Source: Darksidea phi (taxonomy: Eukaryota > Ascomycota > Dothideomycetes > Pleosporales > Lentitheciaceae). Taken from it: a DNA stretch of 64,000 bases. A program made the position numbers and the translations under genes. The notes beneath the pieces were generated by a model that ran no database searches, was not told the origin of the DNA, and worked only from the letters and a program-made list of their open reading frames with translations. Shown here in pieces: positions 1-9,545 of the stretch; within the stretch, counting starts at the first letter, position 1; each line of letters starts with the position of its first letter. The stretch is taken from assembly GCA_030770425.1 (NCBI GenBank), contig JASJFT010000129.1, positions 1 through 64,000 of the forward strand, written 5' to 3'.

Positions 1-1364
1 AATCCCCTTGTTCCCCCTAACCACATAACCCCGCCCTTCGATCTTTTCGGGGGGTCTTTCAATCGTCTGGGGCCTCTCGGGGTTTTTTTTCGCTGGTGGG
101 CGGGCCTGGGGGGTCCCCCCCCCCCCCCCCCCCCCCCCCCCTCCCGAGCAGCTCTCACTACACCATCACTCCTGTGCTGTGTCTTGAATGAACCATTATT
201 AAATCAATACATCCAGGCCATGCCGTCGTCTGTAGAGCGAATATGCGCCGAGAGTTTTAGAATTACCTGCCATGTTATCGGCCCGGCGCTCCAGAGCAAG
301 TGTCCAGGCTGTTTCTCAAGATATGAGGATCGTCTTGGTGCGGACAGCTCAGTGCTTCCCACCAGCCCTGGGGTGCGTTCCGCAGTCCTCCATCTTTCAT
401 GACCACCGGACATGTTGCTTCGAGCATGGCTGCAGTGACGGTTCTGATTGTCACGCTCTTGTCTGAGACATACACCGAATAGACTTTCATATTCCCCCTC
501 TTATCCTTCTTTCCATTTCCCTCCCCTCCATCTTCGTCATCATCATGTTTATCCCCATCTTCTGACCCGTTTGTGATAGTCTTCTCCGAAAGGGGGCGAT
601 TTTGGCCGGTATCACCCCTTGAAGGAGCATCCATATCTCCTTCGAGGATCCTTCTCAGAGGACTGAGCCCTGGGCGGCTGGATGGTTCCAGGGCATGTGG
701 ATTTGCTCCCCGGCAGCCGCGCGCCTCATCCCATACGCCACGATAAGCCCGCAATCGTCCGAACCTTGGCTTTGGATCGCTCCGAACTCCATCTCGTCCT
801 ACCACGATCCGGCAAATGGCGCATGGTACCGACCGACTATCTCAAGGTATCTGTTTAGTGGAGATAGGACGTACGAGGAGGCTGGTAACGAGCAATGGAC
901 AAAGAAGAGGCAGTGAATGAAGTTTGAATGGAATCGCTAGTTAAAAGCGTAATCAGAGTAGTTTCCAGTCACAGAGACCTGCGATGGGTGGTGTAAGAGT
1001 CTCGAGGCGGGCACATAGTAGAAGTCGAACAATGCCATTTCCCATCTGCATATCTAAAGCCTGATAATCATTTCATTGCTTTCATTTCCGACATTACCGA
1101 ATCTTCATGTCAGTAGCGGAACATAACCACATGCCTCATCGAAAAGGTGAGGGCTGCAAATTTGCTATAAAGCAGGCGCTACGGAGGAAGCTGGCGCGGG
1201 GTTCGCAGCAGCGGGCAGGATTGATTTCCTCTGTTTCTGTGGGAAGGACATGGCTTCATTTGCTCGCGACTTTAGGCACTTTTAGTACAGGAAAAGACCA
1301 TCAAGACCCAGAAACCCACCTCAGACTCGACTACGCTTCCAAGTCCTTGCTCTTGAATTCTTAT
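1..1364. other. Window start, no firm gene
   Basis: Contains a 27-base C homopolymer (115-141) and a T8 run just before it. A minus-strand reading frame of about 176 codons (275-805) with a short acidic stretch is open, but it shows no recognisable domain, no splice structure and no codon signal I can judge by eye, so I do not call it a gene. A single CCCTAA at the left edge is not a telomere repeat. Confidence 0.4.
115..141. repeat. Poly-C homopolymer (27 C)
   Basis: An uninterrupted run of 27 C follows a G-rich stretch. Such a run is length-unstable and is a common place for assembly or sequencing error, so the true length is uncertain. Confidence 0.9.
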
Positions 1365-1791
1365 TTACGCACAGGGTGGCGGAAAGAATTTCTCAAGCAT
1401 GTCGTTAATTGGTTTATTATGGCATCCCAGACATCGACAGTACTGCTTTCAATCAGCTAAAACCTTCTCAAGTTTACAACTGGCGCAAATGCGTTTCAGA
1501 ACACATTGCGCCGGTGGTCTGGCGGCATACCTTTGTTGCTCCTGGTAAGGTCGATGCAGTGCCTTCAGTTTCCACGCATTTGATGAGCGCCTCTTTCGTA
1601 GCGGGCACTTGTTTCTCAAGAATCACCTGCTCAATGCATTGGCTGGAGTTGATAACGTCTAGACAAGCGTATTCGTCCTTGGGGCAACCATCCTTTATTG
1701 GGTCTGCGCCGGTCGAAGGGCCCGCGAGCGGCTTTGCACGCACGATTAAGGAGTATAGAGCGAGTAGGCCGAGTTGATGGAGGCCGCGCAT
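1365..1791 (-). CDS. Small secreted cysteine-rich protein (8 Cys)
   Basis: Two exons, 1531-1791 and 1365-1442, separated by an 88-nt intron (GTATGC donor, GCTGA branch, GCAG acceptor), give a 112-residue protein. The ATG at 1791 was chosen over the longer open frame upstream because it begins a clean signal peptide: MRGLHQLG followed by a hydrophobic core ending near residue 22. The mature part has eight cysteines, in the order DGC, YAC, SQC, IKC, then a compact CRCLGC block and a terminal PPPC, an even number suited to disulfides. The splice is well supported because exon 2 creates the CRCLGC block and stops right after PPPCA. The protein is likely secreted. Its function is unknown; small size and cysteine content fit effector-like or surface proteins, but that is inference. 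The next gene downstream on the other strand is also secreted. Confidence 0.72.
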
Positions 1792-2382
1792 TGTTGCGGA
1801 CGTCGGTTCGTCGTAGTCGAGAATGGTGACTCGCAAAATCGAGAGCAGCAAAGATACAGTAGCCAAACCTTCATATATATCTTTCTCATCCCAATCATCC
1901 CAACTACCGTATTGGGTCCATGTGCTATCTGCAATCTTCACTGGAAAGTTATGATACGAGAAATAGCCTTGCTGGTCGAACGGCTCGCCCCACTTCGGCA
2001 CTTACTGTGTAACCCTCAACCTTGCCCCACACCGTCTTTTGATTCGATCCATACGCTGCGCTCTATTATCTCCATATACATATAGATGAAGAACAGATTA
2101 TAGGGTTCATGCCTACCATGTTTCTCTCCCCCAATCGCCCAGAAGGGAGATGCTCCAATGTTCGCTTGCCCGGATTTTGCCTCCGCAGCCGCAATAGATG
2201 ATATCTGCACTCAGCTTGTTGGGAAGACCAGGTGTTTGTGCTTACGAAAACGTTCTATTTCTTTTGGCCTTGGGTGGTGCTATATGCTTGCACGCTTCCT
2301 CTCACCCTAACCGCTCTTTCCTAGTAGGTACCAGTACGTGAGAAAAAATCCTACTCAACCTCGTACAATCCGCCAAAGCAGA
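1792..2382. other. Divergent intergenic region
   Basis: It separates two divergently transcribed secreted-protein genes (minus at 1791, plus at 2383), so both promoters should lie here. I see no further gene, and the open frames present are short. Confidence 0.5.
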
Positions 2383-3768
2383 ATGCATTGGACCGCACTC
2401 CTCCCGCTGGCGCTTTCCGTGCCTAGCAGTGCATTGGTTCGATTCCATTGCGCACAGCTCGTCACTGAAAGACTGGACCCTTTGGTCAATCCGGGCTCAG
2501 TTCCCTCCGCCCATGTACACCAAATAGTCGGCGGCGTATGATCTCTCTCTCTCTCCCTTTCTCTCTCTCTTTACAATCTGAGGATGCCACTGACCCAATT
2601 TACAGAATTCTTTCAATGCCACCATGCATCCCACCAAAGACATGCCGGGAGAGTCGACTTGCACAAGCTGCCAGTTCACTGAAGACTTCTCCAATTACTG
2701 GACCGCCGTTCTCTATTTCCGCGCCCAAAACGGTACCTATAAGCGGGTCAAAAATGTTGGAAACAATCAGTTCAGGGACGCAAATGGTGGTTTAACTGTC
2801 TACTACATGCAAGATGCAATATATGATACGACGCAGAAGTCGAAGGTCACAGCATTCAAGCCGGTTAGTGGTTTGGACATCCTTCCGGTTCTCTATACAT
2901 ATTAACAACGTGGAACAGGGGTTCCGTATGTTTATCGGCGATGTGCTCGCTAGATCGCTTGCGGAAGCAGCCCGTTTCCGCCAACTAACCTACACCTGCC
3001 TCGACACCTTCGTCACTCGCTCTCCAGAAATGATGGCATTTCCCACACGAAAGTGCGCAGAAGGTAAGTCAGGACTGGTTACCTTATCTCACTGTTACCT
3101 CTGTTGCGGTTCGCCATAGGTGCAGCTTCTGCTTGCAATATTAGGCCCTGAGCGTGCTCCCGGTAAGCTTTACTAACTTTTCTCCGTCACATAAAGGCGT
3201 AATGACTACACTCCGTTTTCCCACTTGCTGGGACGGCAAGAACCTCGATAGCCCTGATCATATGGCTCACATGTCCTACCCCGAAACGGGAACGTTCGAG
3301 AGCGGTGGCCCATGCCCATCAACTCACCCAGTGCGAACCGCGCAGGTGATGTTTGAAGTGGTCTGGGATACAACACCGTTCAATAATCTCGAGTGGCCGA
3401 CTGATGGCAAAAGTCCTTTTGTATGGAGCTTCGGGGACGGGACAGGATATGCAAATCATGCCGATTACGTGTTTGGTTGGAAGGACGACTCGTTGCAGAA
3501 AATTCTGGATACGCCTTGCCATTTCATGACAAACTGTTCGGTCGAGTCGGGTGCGAAGCTGCAGTCAGTCGCGGACATGAACAAATGCGTACAGAAGCCC
3601 ATTGTTACCGAAGAAATTGATGGATGTAAGTTTACACGTTCTCCTTTGGGCGTTTTGAATTGTTCTACTCGATGGTAGAAGTACTTACTAACCACGAATT
3701 GCGTGCGTGCAGGGCTTCCGGAACTTCCCGGCGGGTATCAAGTTCAATATGGTCCTACCTCTTCATAA
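2383..3768 (+). CDS. Secreted DUF1996 domain protein
   Basis: Five exons: 2383-2535, 2606-2863, 2919-3063, 3197-3625 and 3713-3768, giving 346 residues. All joins keep frame and restore the DUF1996 pattern: RFHCAQLVTERLDP near the start, HQIVGG spliced to NSFNAT, DLPGEST-like MPGESTCTSC, FSNYWTAVLYF, AFKP spliced to GFRM, FPTCWDGKNLDSPDH, GTFESGGPCPSTHPVR, and a WLPELPGGY end made by a 56-nt last exon. A hydrophobic leader (MHWTALLPLALS) indicates secretion. DUF1996 proteins are common extracellular fungal proteins; their reaction is not established. The third intron (133 nt) is longer than usual and contains internal splice-like sites; the direct join is preferred because it restores the conserved C-x-x-G-V/I-M step. 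Intron 1 holds a CT-rich tract. I am confident of the family, less of each splice site. Confidence 0.88.
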
Positions 3769-4361
3769 ACATGTCTTCCTTCTTGGACATTGGTTCGTTT
3801 ATATGCTAGATGGCTATGGATTCTCTAGCTTGCTTGGAAGCATAACTTTTCCAGTTAGACCTTTTTGTGCACATCATCCATTGAAAGAGACCGGACCATA
3901 AGCGATTACGTCCTACTTGAAGGCCACGACACCCCTCTGCAAAGTGCGTCCGTACACAAGCCATGCAAGTTTGGAAACTCTTACAATGATCCATTTCTGC
4001 GTAAAACTAGGGTGCCTCTAGAGCGTAGTCTGTTGTGGCATCCCTCCTCTGTCCGCCCAACTCTCCCAACTACCCTCTCCTCTCGTTGTTTCAACTCTTG
4101 CGCCTTGATACCTAGTGTGCAGCTTAAAATAAATTATTTTACGCGAGAGGAAGAAACAAAGGGGGTTGTAGCGCACCTAAGCAGTCTCGAACAGCTCCCC
4201 AAAACCAACAACACTAATACTTAATACTTTAGAGACATCATATACGACACATTCTGATGAGTTATAGCCCTCAAGAGCGCAAAGAAAAAAAAATACTCCT
4301 AATGGTATGTGGCCGTGCCTTTGCAGTGACCAGCCACAACCGGAACGGACCAATATTCAAC
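3769..4361. other. Intergenic, nothing recognised
   Basis: It follows the DUF1996 gene and includes its presumed 3' untranslated region. No frame with recognisable content was seen. Confidence 0.5.
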
Positions 4362-4367
4362 AAAAAA
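4362..4367 (-). terminator. Possible Pol III terminator (T6)
   Basis: A run of six T on the minus strand lies 37 bases past the 3' end of the tRNA-Leu gene. It is the first T run of four or more after the tRNA and could end Pol III transcription, although most tRNA terminators lie closer. Confidence 0.4.
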
Positions 4368-4382
4368 GATAATTCCCGAATT

Positions 4383-4399
4383 CCGCTCAACAAGAGCGG
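4383..4399. other. Perfect 6-bp hairpin after the tRNA
   Basis: CCGCTC, a five-base loop and GAGCGG form a perfect stem-loop five bases beyond the discriminator base of the tRNA. It could lie in the 3' trailer; no function is known. Confidence 0.4.
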
Positions 4400-4448
4400 A
4401 CGAATGATGAGAGTGGGACTCGAACCCACGCCACTTTCGTGACCAGGA

Positions 4449-4464
4449 AATAATGTTAAGATAA
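4449..4464 (-). other. Canonical anticodon-loop tRNA intron
   Basis: Sixteen nucleotides between tRNA positions 37 and 38. The segment contains CTTAA, complementary to the TTAAG of the anticodon loop, which matches the anticodon-intron helix recognised by the eukaryotic tRNA splicing endonuclease. Confidence 0.8.
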
Positions 4465-4487
4465 CCTTAACCTGGCGCCATAACCAA

Positions 4488-4536
4488 CTATTTGATGTTA
4501 GGACTAGGTAGATGGAAGCGGAAGGATGCGACTTGC
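4488..4536 (-). other. 49-nt D-loop insertion resembling a GC-AG intron
   Basis: The insertion sits between G15 and the following T of the D-loop. It starts GCAAGT directly after GAG, contains CCTAAC eleven to twelve bases before its end, and ends in AAATAG. These are the donor, branch and acceptor of a short fungal spliceosomal intron, and 49 nt is the local intron size. A protein gene in this window (sugar transporter, second intron) uses the same G|GCAAGT donor. Whether the spliceosome acts on this transcript cannot be told from sequence. Confidence 0.65.
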
Positions 4537-4551
4537 CTCGGCCATCTCACC

Positions 4552-5593
4552 GTCATCCGGGATGTTTATATGCAATTTTGTTGCGTTAGATAAACTAGAA
4601 TGCCTTTTGATAAACGGGGAGAATCGATAAGGTGGTGGGCGGGAAGTGTGGCGAATTCATTTTTGACGTTTGTGGGCAGAGGCGGGGTACTTCGATTACT
4701 AGACAACATTAGGAACATGGTTGGTTAGGTATGTGTGGGTATGGTTATGATTGGCTGGACAGTGTGTATTTCGGAAAAATCAGGGCTGGAAAATTTTCCT
4801 ATTGGCAGACTGCCGAGTATGTTACCTCTCTAAGCCAACGACGTCAATGAAAATTCTGATTAGCAACTGTTCATGAAGGAGAATAACAATAAATCGAGAA
4901 GTTAGAGAGCTAGATCGTGCAACCCGAATGCACTGGCTAAGACAAACATAAAGGAGTTCTTCTAGCGCTTTTGGGATCAATCACGTAGACAATCAGTTCT
5001 GCGAGGAACCTGTAGAAGAGATCGGGAGACGCTCTCACGATTATGTTTCGTGCAAGTAATACACATGTTTTGGCTGAATTATTCAAAAGTTTTTATATTG
5101 AATACTAGTTGAATCTGTTTATGCAAGAGTTCCCTCTGGAATAGCACCTGTACAGATCATGCGCGGGAAAGGAATACTACCTCCGACTGTGCATTCCCGA
5201 GGTTAGGATGCGGACAGTTTCTCAAAAAAAGAGTGCCTTGAAAGTAGATGAGAGTCTCGAAAGTCGGTGTCTTGAATAGCAGAGGTGGAGGGATGGGGAA
5301 AGGGGGTAAGTTGGGGTGGACCTTGTATAGCTAGTAGAGTTGAGGCGAGGCTTCGGGAATTTCTCACCGCTTGCTATCGCTTGCTATTGCTGTACATAGG
5401 TGATAGATCGAGTACTTCTGGGTCGTGGGTTATCTGCTCTCAATATAGCTCGGGCATCTTAAGTCCGGATAGCGCTAGACAATCCTTCAACCTCATCCAA
5501 CCTTTCATTAGTTCTCTAATGTTTTTCGTATTAACATAATTAAATATCTTGAAACGAATGGCTTATGTCTTATCTGCTTGCAGTGATCGCTAT
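4552..5593. other. Intergenic, nothing recognised
   Basis: About 1 kb between the tRNA and the 3' end of the dehydrogenase gene. Short frames only (the longest, at 5285-5539, has no domain). Confidence 0.5.
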
Positions 5594-7191
5594 CTACAAG
5601 CGACTCTTCAAGCTTAGCTGGCCAGGCCGCCACATCTCATTCAACAACCTTGAAGCATTAACCATCTCCGGCTTCAACTGATCCAGTGCAGTGACACCCA
5701 ACAACCGCATACCCGTCAAAAGCTCTTCCGCAAGCACTACCCTTCGTTAGCCATAACGCGCATCAGTACTTCCGCACGGTCAAACTTACCATCCACACAC
5801 CTCTGCACGCCCTCACTCCCATACGCCGCGAGCGCATACAAGAACGGTCTTCCAACACCTACCGCTGTAGCTCCCAGGCATAGCGCTTTAAGTACGTCGC
5901 TCCCATCTCTTAGTCCACCATCTACGAAGATCTCGAGCTTACCGAGGATTTCGGGGCAATAGGTGCGAATCTCCAGCAACGTCATCAACGAACTTGGTGC
6001 GGTATGCAGTTGTCGTCCGCCATGGTTACTTAGCAAGATGCCATCACAGCCATACTCATGCGCTAGTTTTGCATCCTCGGCGCACTGGATTCCCTTCAAT
6101 ACAATCGGACCACCCCATTCTTCCCTTATCCACTGCAAATCCTCCCACGTGGTATGCGGACTGAGCTGGCCTGGAGCAGCCCTTCCGCCCGTCGGAGGTG
6201 CGAAAGCATCCTTGCCGCCGGCTTCCCACTCTGCCGTCCCCTCTTCCTCAATCCCCACGGCAAGCGCCTCTTCGGCCTGCAGTACACGATCCGCCGTCCT
6301 CTTACCCAGCACCGGTGTATCAACCGTAATCCAAAGTCCCTTGAATCCACACTTCTTCGCAGCATGTATCAACTCAATCGCCCTTTTTCGGTCCACCGGC
6401 ATATAATACTGATAGAATAACCTTGTCGGACTCGCATTCCTTAATCTCTTATGCTCATCTTCGAAGCTCTGCCAAATGCGCTCGATCGGCTTGCTGGATA
6501 CCGTACTGATGACTGCATGTATCCCTTTTCTCACTGCACCGCGGACTACCTCGGGCTCCGCACCAGGGTGAATGGCACCTAGTGTGCCCATGGGCGAGAT
6601 GTAGAAGGGATATGGGGAAGAGTGACCGAGTATTGAGCGGCGTGTGTCTGCGTCCCCGACGTTGCGCATTACACGCGGACGAAAGTTGACTCGGCCCCAG
6701 TCGTCCAAGTTCGTCTTCAGCGAAATTCCAATGTTGGCTGAGGTAGACGCGTAGACGTAGGACTTGTGTGGTAGCACGGCCTTGGCCGCTTTCTCGAAAT
6801 CCGGACATGAAACGCACAAGGTGACATGCGGAATTTCTCTCTCCGTATTTGCAGAAGATGCCGATGTCGCCTTCTCTTCCTTCCGTACTCTCAGCTTTCC
6901 AAGAGTGTTGGGGTCGATGGGCCCGAGAAGACTTCCATCTGGAAGGTCGTTTACGTAGTCCAACGGATGGTATTTTTCAAACTCCTCTGTCGCATCCTAT
7001 ACGATATCAGCAGAGTATCGTCCAATTTCAGGTACCGTACAGACCGAGCCAGCTTGCTTCAATATAATAGCCGCGCCTCCGGGATGTTTTGACAGAAACG
7101 AGGTGACATCATACACCTTCGAATCCAATAGAATCCAACAAGACTTCTTGCTGTTGTGCTTCGCAACCTCTGCCCCATCGATTTCCGCCAT
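5594..7191 (-). CDS. Flavocytochrome b2-type FMN-dependent 2-hydroxyacid dehydrogenase
   Basis: Three exons (7191-7045, 6996-5790, 5736-5594) give 498 residues, the usual length for Cyb2-like enzymes. Residues 1-90 form a cytochrome b5-like heme domain with HPGG (His36) and a second heme ligand His59 in KYHP; that 23-residue spacing supports the weak GTCTGT donor of intron 1 over an in-frame alternative 9 nt later. The rest is an FMN-binding TIM barrel: ISPMGTLG, TVDTPVLGKR, VLKGIQ, and the catalytic SNHGGRQ (His374), then the phosphate-binding VDGGLRDGSD. Intron 2 (GTAAGTTT donor, GCTAAC branch) leads to the C-terminal tail with MRLLGVTALDQL. The family oxidises L-lactate or related 2-hydroxyacids and passes electrons to cytochrome c. 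No clear mitochondrial presequence precedes the heme domain, so location and exact substrate are uncertain; many fungal paralogues are not true lactate dehydrogenases. Confidence 0.87.
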
Positions 7192-8047
7192 GATGCCAGA
7201 CGCCTCTCGCTGTGGAAATGGTTTGACAACAGCTCATCCAACAGCTCATCCAACCATTACCGAGGTTTGGAGTGAGGGGTCGAATAATAACTGCCGAGGT
7301 GCATAGCCGACAACGGCGAAAGAAAGCCGTCGCAACCTCAGCGTTGTTGGGAGTTGTTAACAGGCGTCCCAATAGCCTTATTGAATGTAGATGTAACACT
7401 ACGGGCGGCGCTAAGTAGAGACCGGCGCCGCACTAATGTTGTATAGCGATTAGTATAGCTGGACGGTATTTAACTAATACTCAGGGCGTAGCATAGGTAC
7501 TTATATCCTTTTTAATACGCCTTTTTCGACCTTTTTTTCAGTATTAGTTCTCGCCCTGAGGCCTCTCCGGGCTATATAGGGCATTTTCAAAATAATTCTA
7601 AACAGTTCTATGCCTATCTTAGGTAGCTATAAGGGAGAGGTGTAAGGAGAGCTCCTCTAGCACTAAGAAAATACAGGATATGTATGGCTGTAGGGTTTAT
7701 TAGGAGTTAGCTGGAGGGATAAGCTTATATTCGAGGCGCACAGGTTGGGGTGCCTGTTAATAGCTCCCAGTGCGGCTCCCAAGATGGCCGCGCAGAGCTG
7801 AGAAAGCTTATCCACAAGGGTTCCACTTTGTACCGCAAACTGGGGGAGAGAGGCGTCAAGAATCCGAAATTGGGTCATATACTGGGTTATATTTCATAGC
7901 TGGTAGCTGGTATGTATGTACACTGAAAACAGGATCAATGAGCGCTGTGGGCGGATGTACAAGAAGAGGACAAGAAACTGATCCGGCACATTTCTAGTTT
8001 ACCACCGCACATATATCTACGACTTCCAATTTGCTCACAGGCGCATG
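7192..8047. other. Intergenic with short repeats
   Basis: It includes a 12-base tandem pair (7228-7239 and 7240-7251) just upstream of the dehydrogenase, and an AT-rich stretch from about 7440 where AACTAATAC and CTCAGGGCG recur in opposite orientation at 7541-7560. No gene was recognised. The region lies where a C-terminal continuation of the Zn2Cys6 gene would be expected, but I see none. Confidence 0.45.
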
Positions 8048-9545
8048 TCACCATGAGAAGGACGGCTGAAGCGGTTTAGGCGCGAAGGTGGGGTCCTTCC
8101 TGATGGATGCAAAGATGGAGAGGAGCTGCGTTGCCTCGATACCGCCATTCTCTTGCCAGAACAGTGACGAGGAGGCTTGTTGCATGGCTAGATCGTAGCA
8201 CGTGTCGAGCAAGGCGTTGGTGTTTTCGGGGCTGTCCTTGATTCGGAACTTCATCCCGATTGCCATGGCCATGAAGACGTGGAATCGTGCCATCTGGGTT
8301 GAGACGGAAGTCTCGACAGGAGCGCCCTTGTTTTTAGGATCGGGATATACGGACTCGCAGAACCGACCAAAGAGACTGGGACTGATCGCGTAGACTTTGC
8401 GGTCAAAGGACTCTAGGTGCTGAACGAACTCAGACGTCAGAGTTTCGGCTTCGAATCGGCTAGGAAAAGGAGTCGTGGTAGTTATCGCGCGACTCCTGTC
8501 TGTGAAGCTTGATCGCGAGGATCCCGGAGGTGGGCTTTCGGTATGCGCTGCGAAAATGCCGTGGCGCGGCAAGCGTGGAGCAGGCGCCAGGGGCATCACG
8601 TCCGCCTCTTCTTCATTTGAAAGCTCGTCGCTTTGCAATGAGTGCGATGAAACCGAAGTCCTCCGAGAGAGATTCGCGCTTTGGACTGAACCGGGTTTTA
8701 GCTGGCCAACATTTCCCTGAGCCATGAACTCCCATGACGGTGCGGTATGCGGTGGGCCCGGCGAGGGCTCGTAGGGCTTGCTTCTGGGGGGAAAGCCCAT
8801 GTTCGGCAGGAAGGTGGGCATGCTCGTGGGTGGCATCTCGGGAGATGAGGCCCGTGTGGTACCTGACCATGTTGACAGCACGGGAGAAGCTTCGGAAAGT
8901 TTGACAAGCTCACATTCGGTTATAGCTATCTGTGGCAGAGAGCCGGCGGAAAAGCTTGCAAGGTCTAGCTCGGTATCCGGGCTGAACGGAGAGTTAAAGT
9001 TGGTGTCCAACGTCAACTCGGGAGGGCTTGGGCCCCAGTCGAAGTTAGACGCCGTCGCCGACATAACGGTCTCGTCAATGGACTCCATGCCATGCATGGG
9101 CGAATTGATATGAGAAGCTAGCTGGGCCTCGAGTTGATGTATCCGTCCTTCAAGCGCAGCTTGGTGTTCTCTTGGAAGCCGTGAGTGTTTGTCACGTGAC
9201 TGCGCGATGGCGCGATTGGGGGTGTGGTGGTACTGACGATGCCACCACTTCTCGTGGTTTCTGCGTTCTCATACAGTGTAACGAGAAGCGCTTACAGGTA
9301 GCGCACGGCGTGTCGCCGTCACATCGTATCTTTCGTCGCCGGCATCGTTCGCAAGCGTTGGACACGCTCTTCCTTCTCGGCTGCCAGTCCTTTACGGTAG
9401 AAGGGGAAAATCGTGCAGTGCCCTCGCCCGCAGGCAGCGAACCTGTGCTGTTAGTAATGTATTGCGTCGAGGGGCCAGGTATTTCAACATACTGAATGGA
9501 CACATGGTAGTGGTGAGGTGTCGGGGATTCCGCGCCGGAAAGCAT
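8048..9545 (-). CDS. Zn2Cys6 transcription factor, short C-terminus
   Basis: Two exons (9545-9249 and 9199-8048) give about 482 residues. Residues 65-91 are a Zn2Cys6 binuclear cluster: CERCRRRKIRC, then CATCKRFSLHC. After it comes a coiled linker (ALEGRIHQLEAQLAS), a long Ser/Pro-rich region, and from about residue 355 the start of a fungal-specific TF domain (FGRFCESVYPDP, FHVFMAMAIGMK, GGIEATQLLSIFAS). The protein stops soon after, so most of the regulatory domain usual in this class appears to be missing. The ATG at 9545 was chosen because it starts sequence leading without a break into the zinc cluster. The 49-nt intron has a poor donor (GTGGTG); a stronger-looking GTACCA donor would leave only 34 nt, so this junction is uncertain. 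It is nuclear and DNA-binding by family; the targets are unknown. Confidence 0.75.

Larger units (their letters stand above)
4405..4551 (-). tRNA. tRNA-Leu(AAG): tRNA-Leu (AAG) with two insertions
   Basis: Read on the minus strand, acceptor GGTGAGA (4551-4545) pairs with TCTCATC (4412-4406) with one G-T, followed by discriminator A at 4405. The body has T8, the D-stem GGCCGAG, anticodon stem CCAGG/CCTGG, anticodon AAG at 4468-4466, a class II variable arm with a GAAA loop, and a T arm GTGGG-TTCGAGT-CCCAC. Two segments interrupt it: a 16-nt intron after position 37 (4464-4449), whose CTTAA can pair with the anticodon as in eukaryotic pre-tRNAs, and a 49-nt insertion in the D-loop (4536-4488). 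Removing both leaves 82 nt, the usual length for tRNA-Leu, with a normal D-loop (AGTTGGTTAT). The B box is intact but the A box is split by the D-loop insertion, so the gene may be silent, may need unusual processing, or may be a pseudogene. Confidence 0.85.

Noticed and set aside
1..40. CCCTAA near the window start suggesting a telomere
   Set aside because: Only one unit occurs; there is no tandem array.
275..805. 176-codon minus-strand frame with an acidic stretch
   Set aside because: No domain, no splice signals and no convincing start; left as an intergenic note.
2434..2446. GGTTCGATTCC, a perfect tRNA B-box match
   Set aside because: It lies inside exon 1 of the DUF1996 gene and no cloverleaf can be built around it.
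3154..3196. Extra small exon in the third intron of the DUF1996 gene
   Set aside because: It would leave a 34-nt intron and insert residues into a conserved C-x-x-G step; the single 133-nt intron is simpler.
4488..4500. Reading the tRNA 5' end directly upstream of the D-loop (no insertion)
   Set aside because: The acceptor would not pair with TCTCATC, whereas the GGTGAGATGGCCGAG segment 49 nt further upstream pairs fully.
7472..7560. Inverted blocks AACTAATAC and CTCAGGGCG
   Set aside because: The blocks are each inverted but keep their order, so they do not form a terminal inverted repeat or a hairpin.
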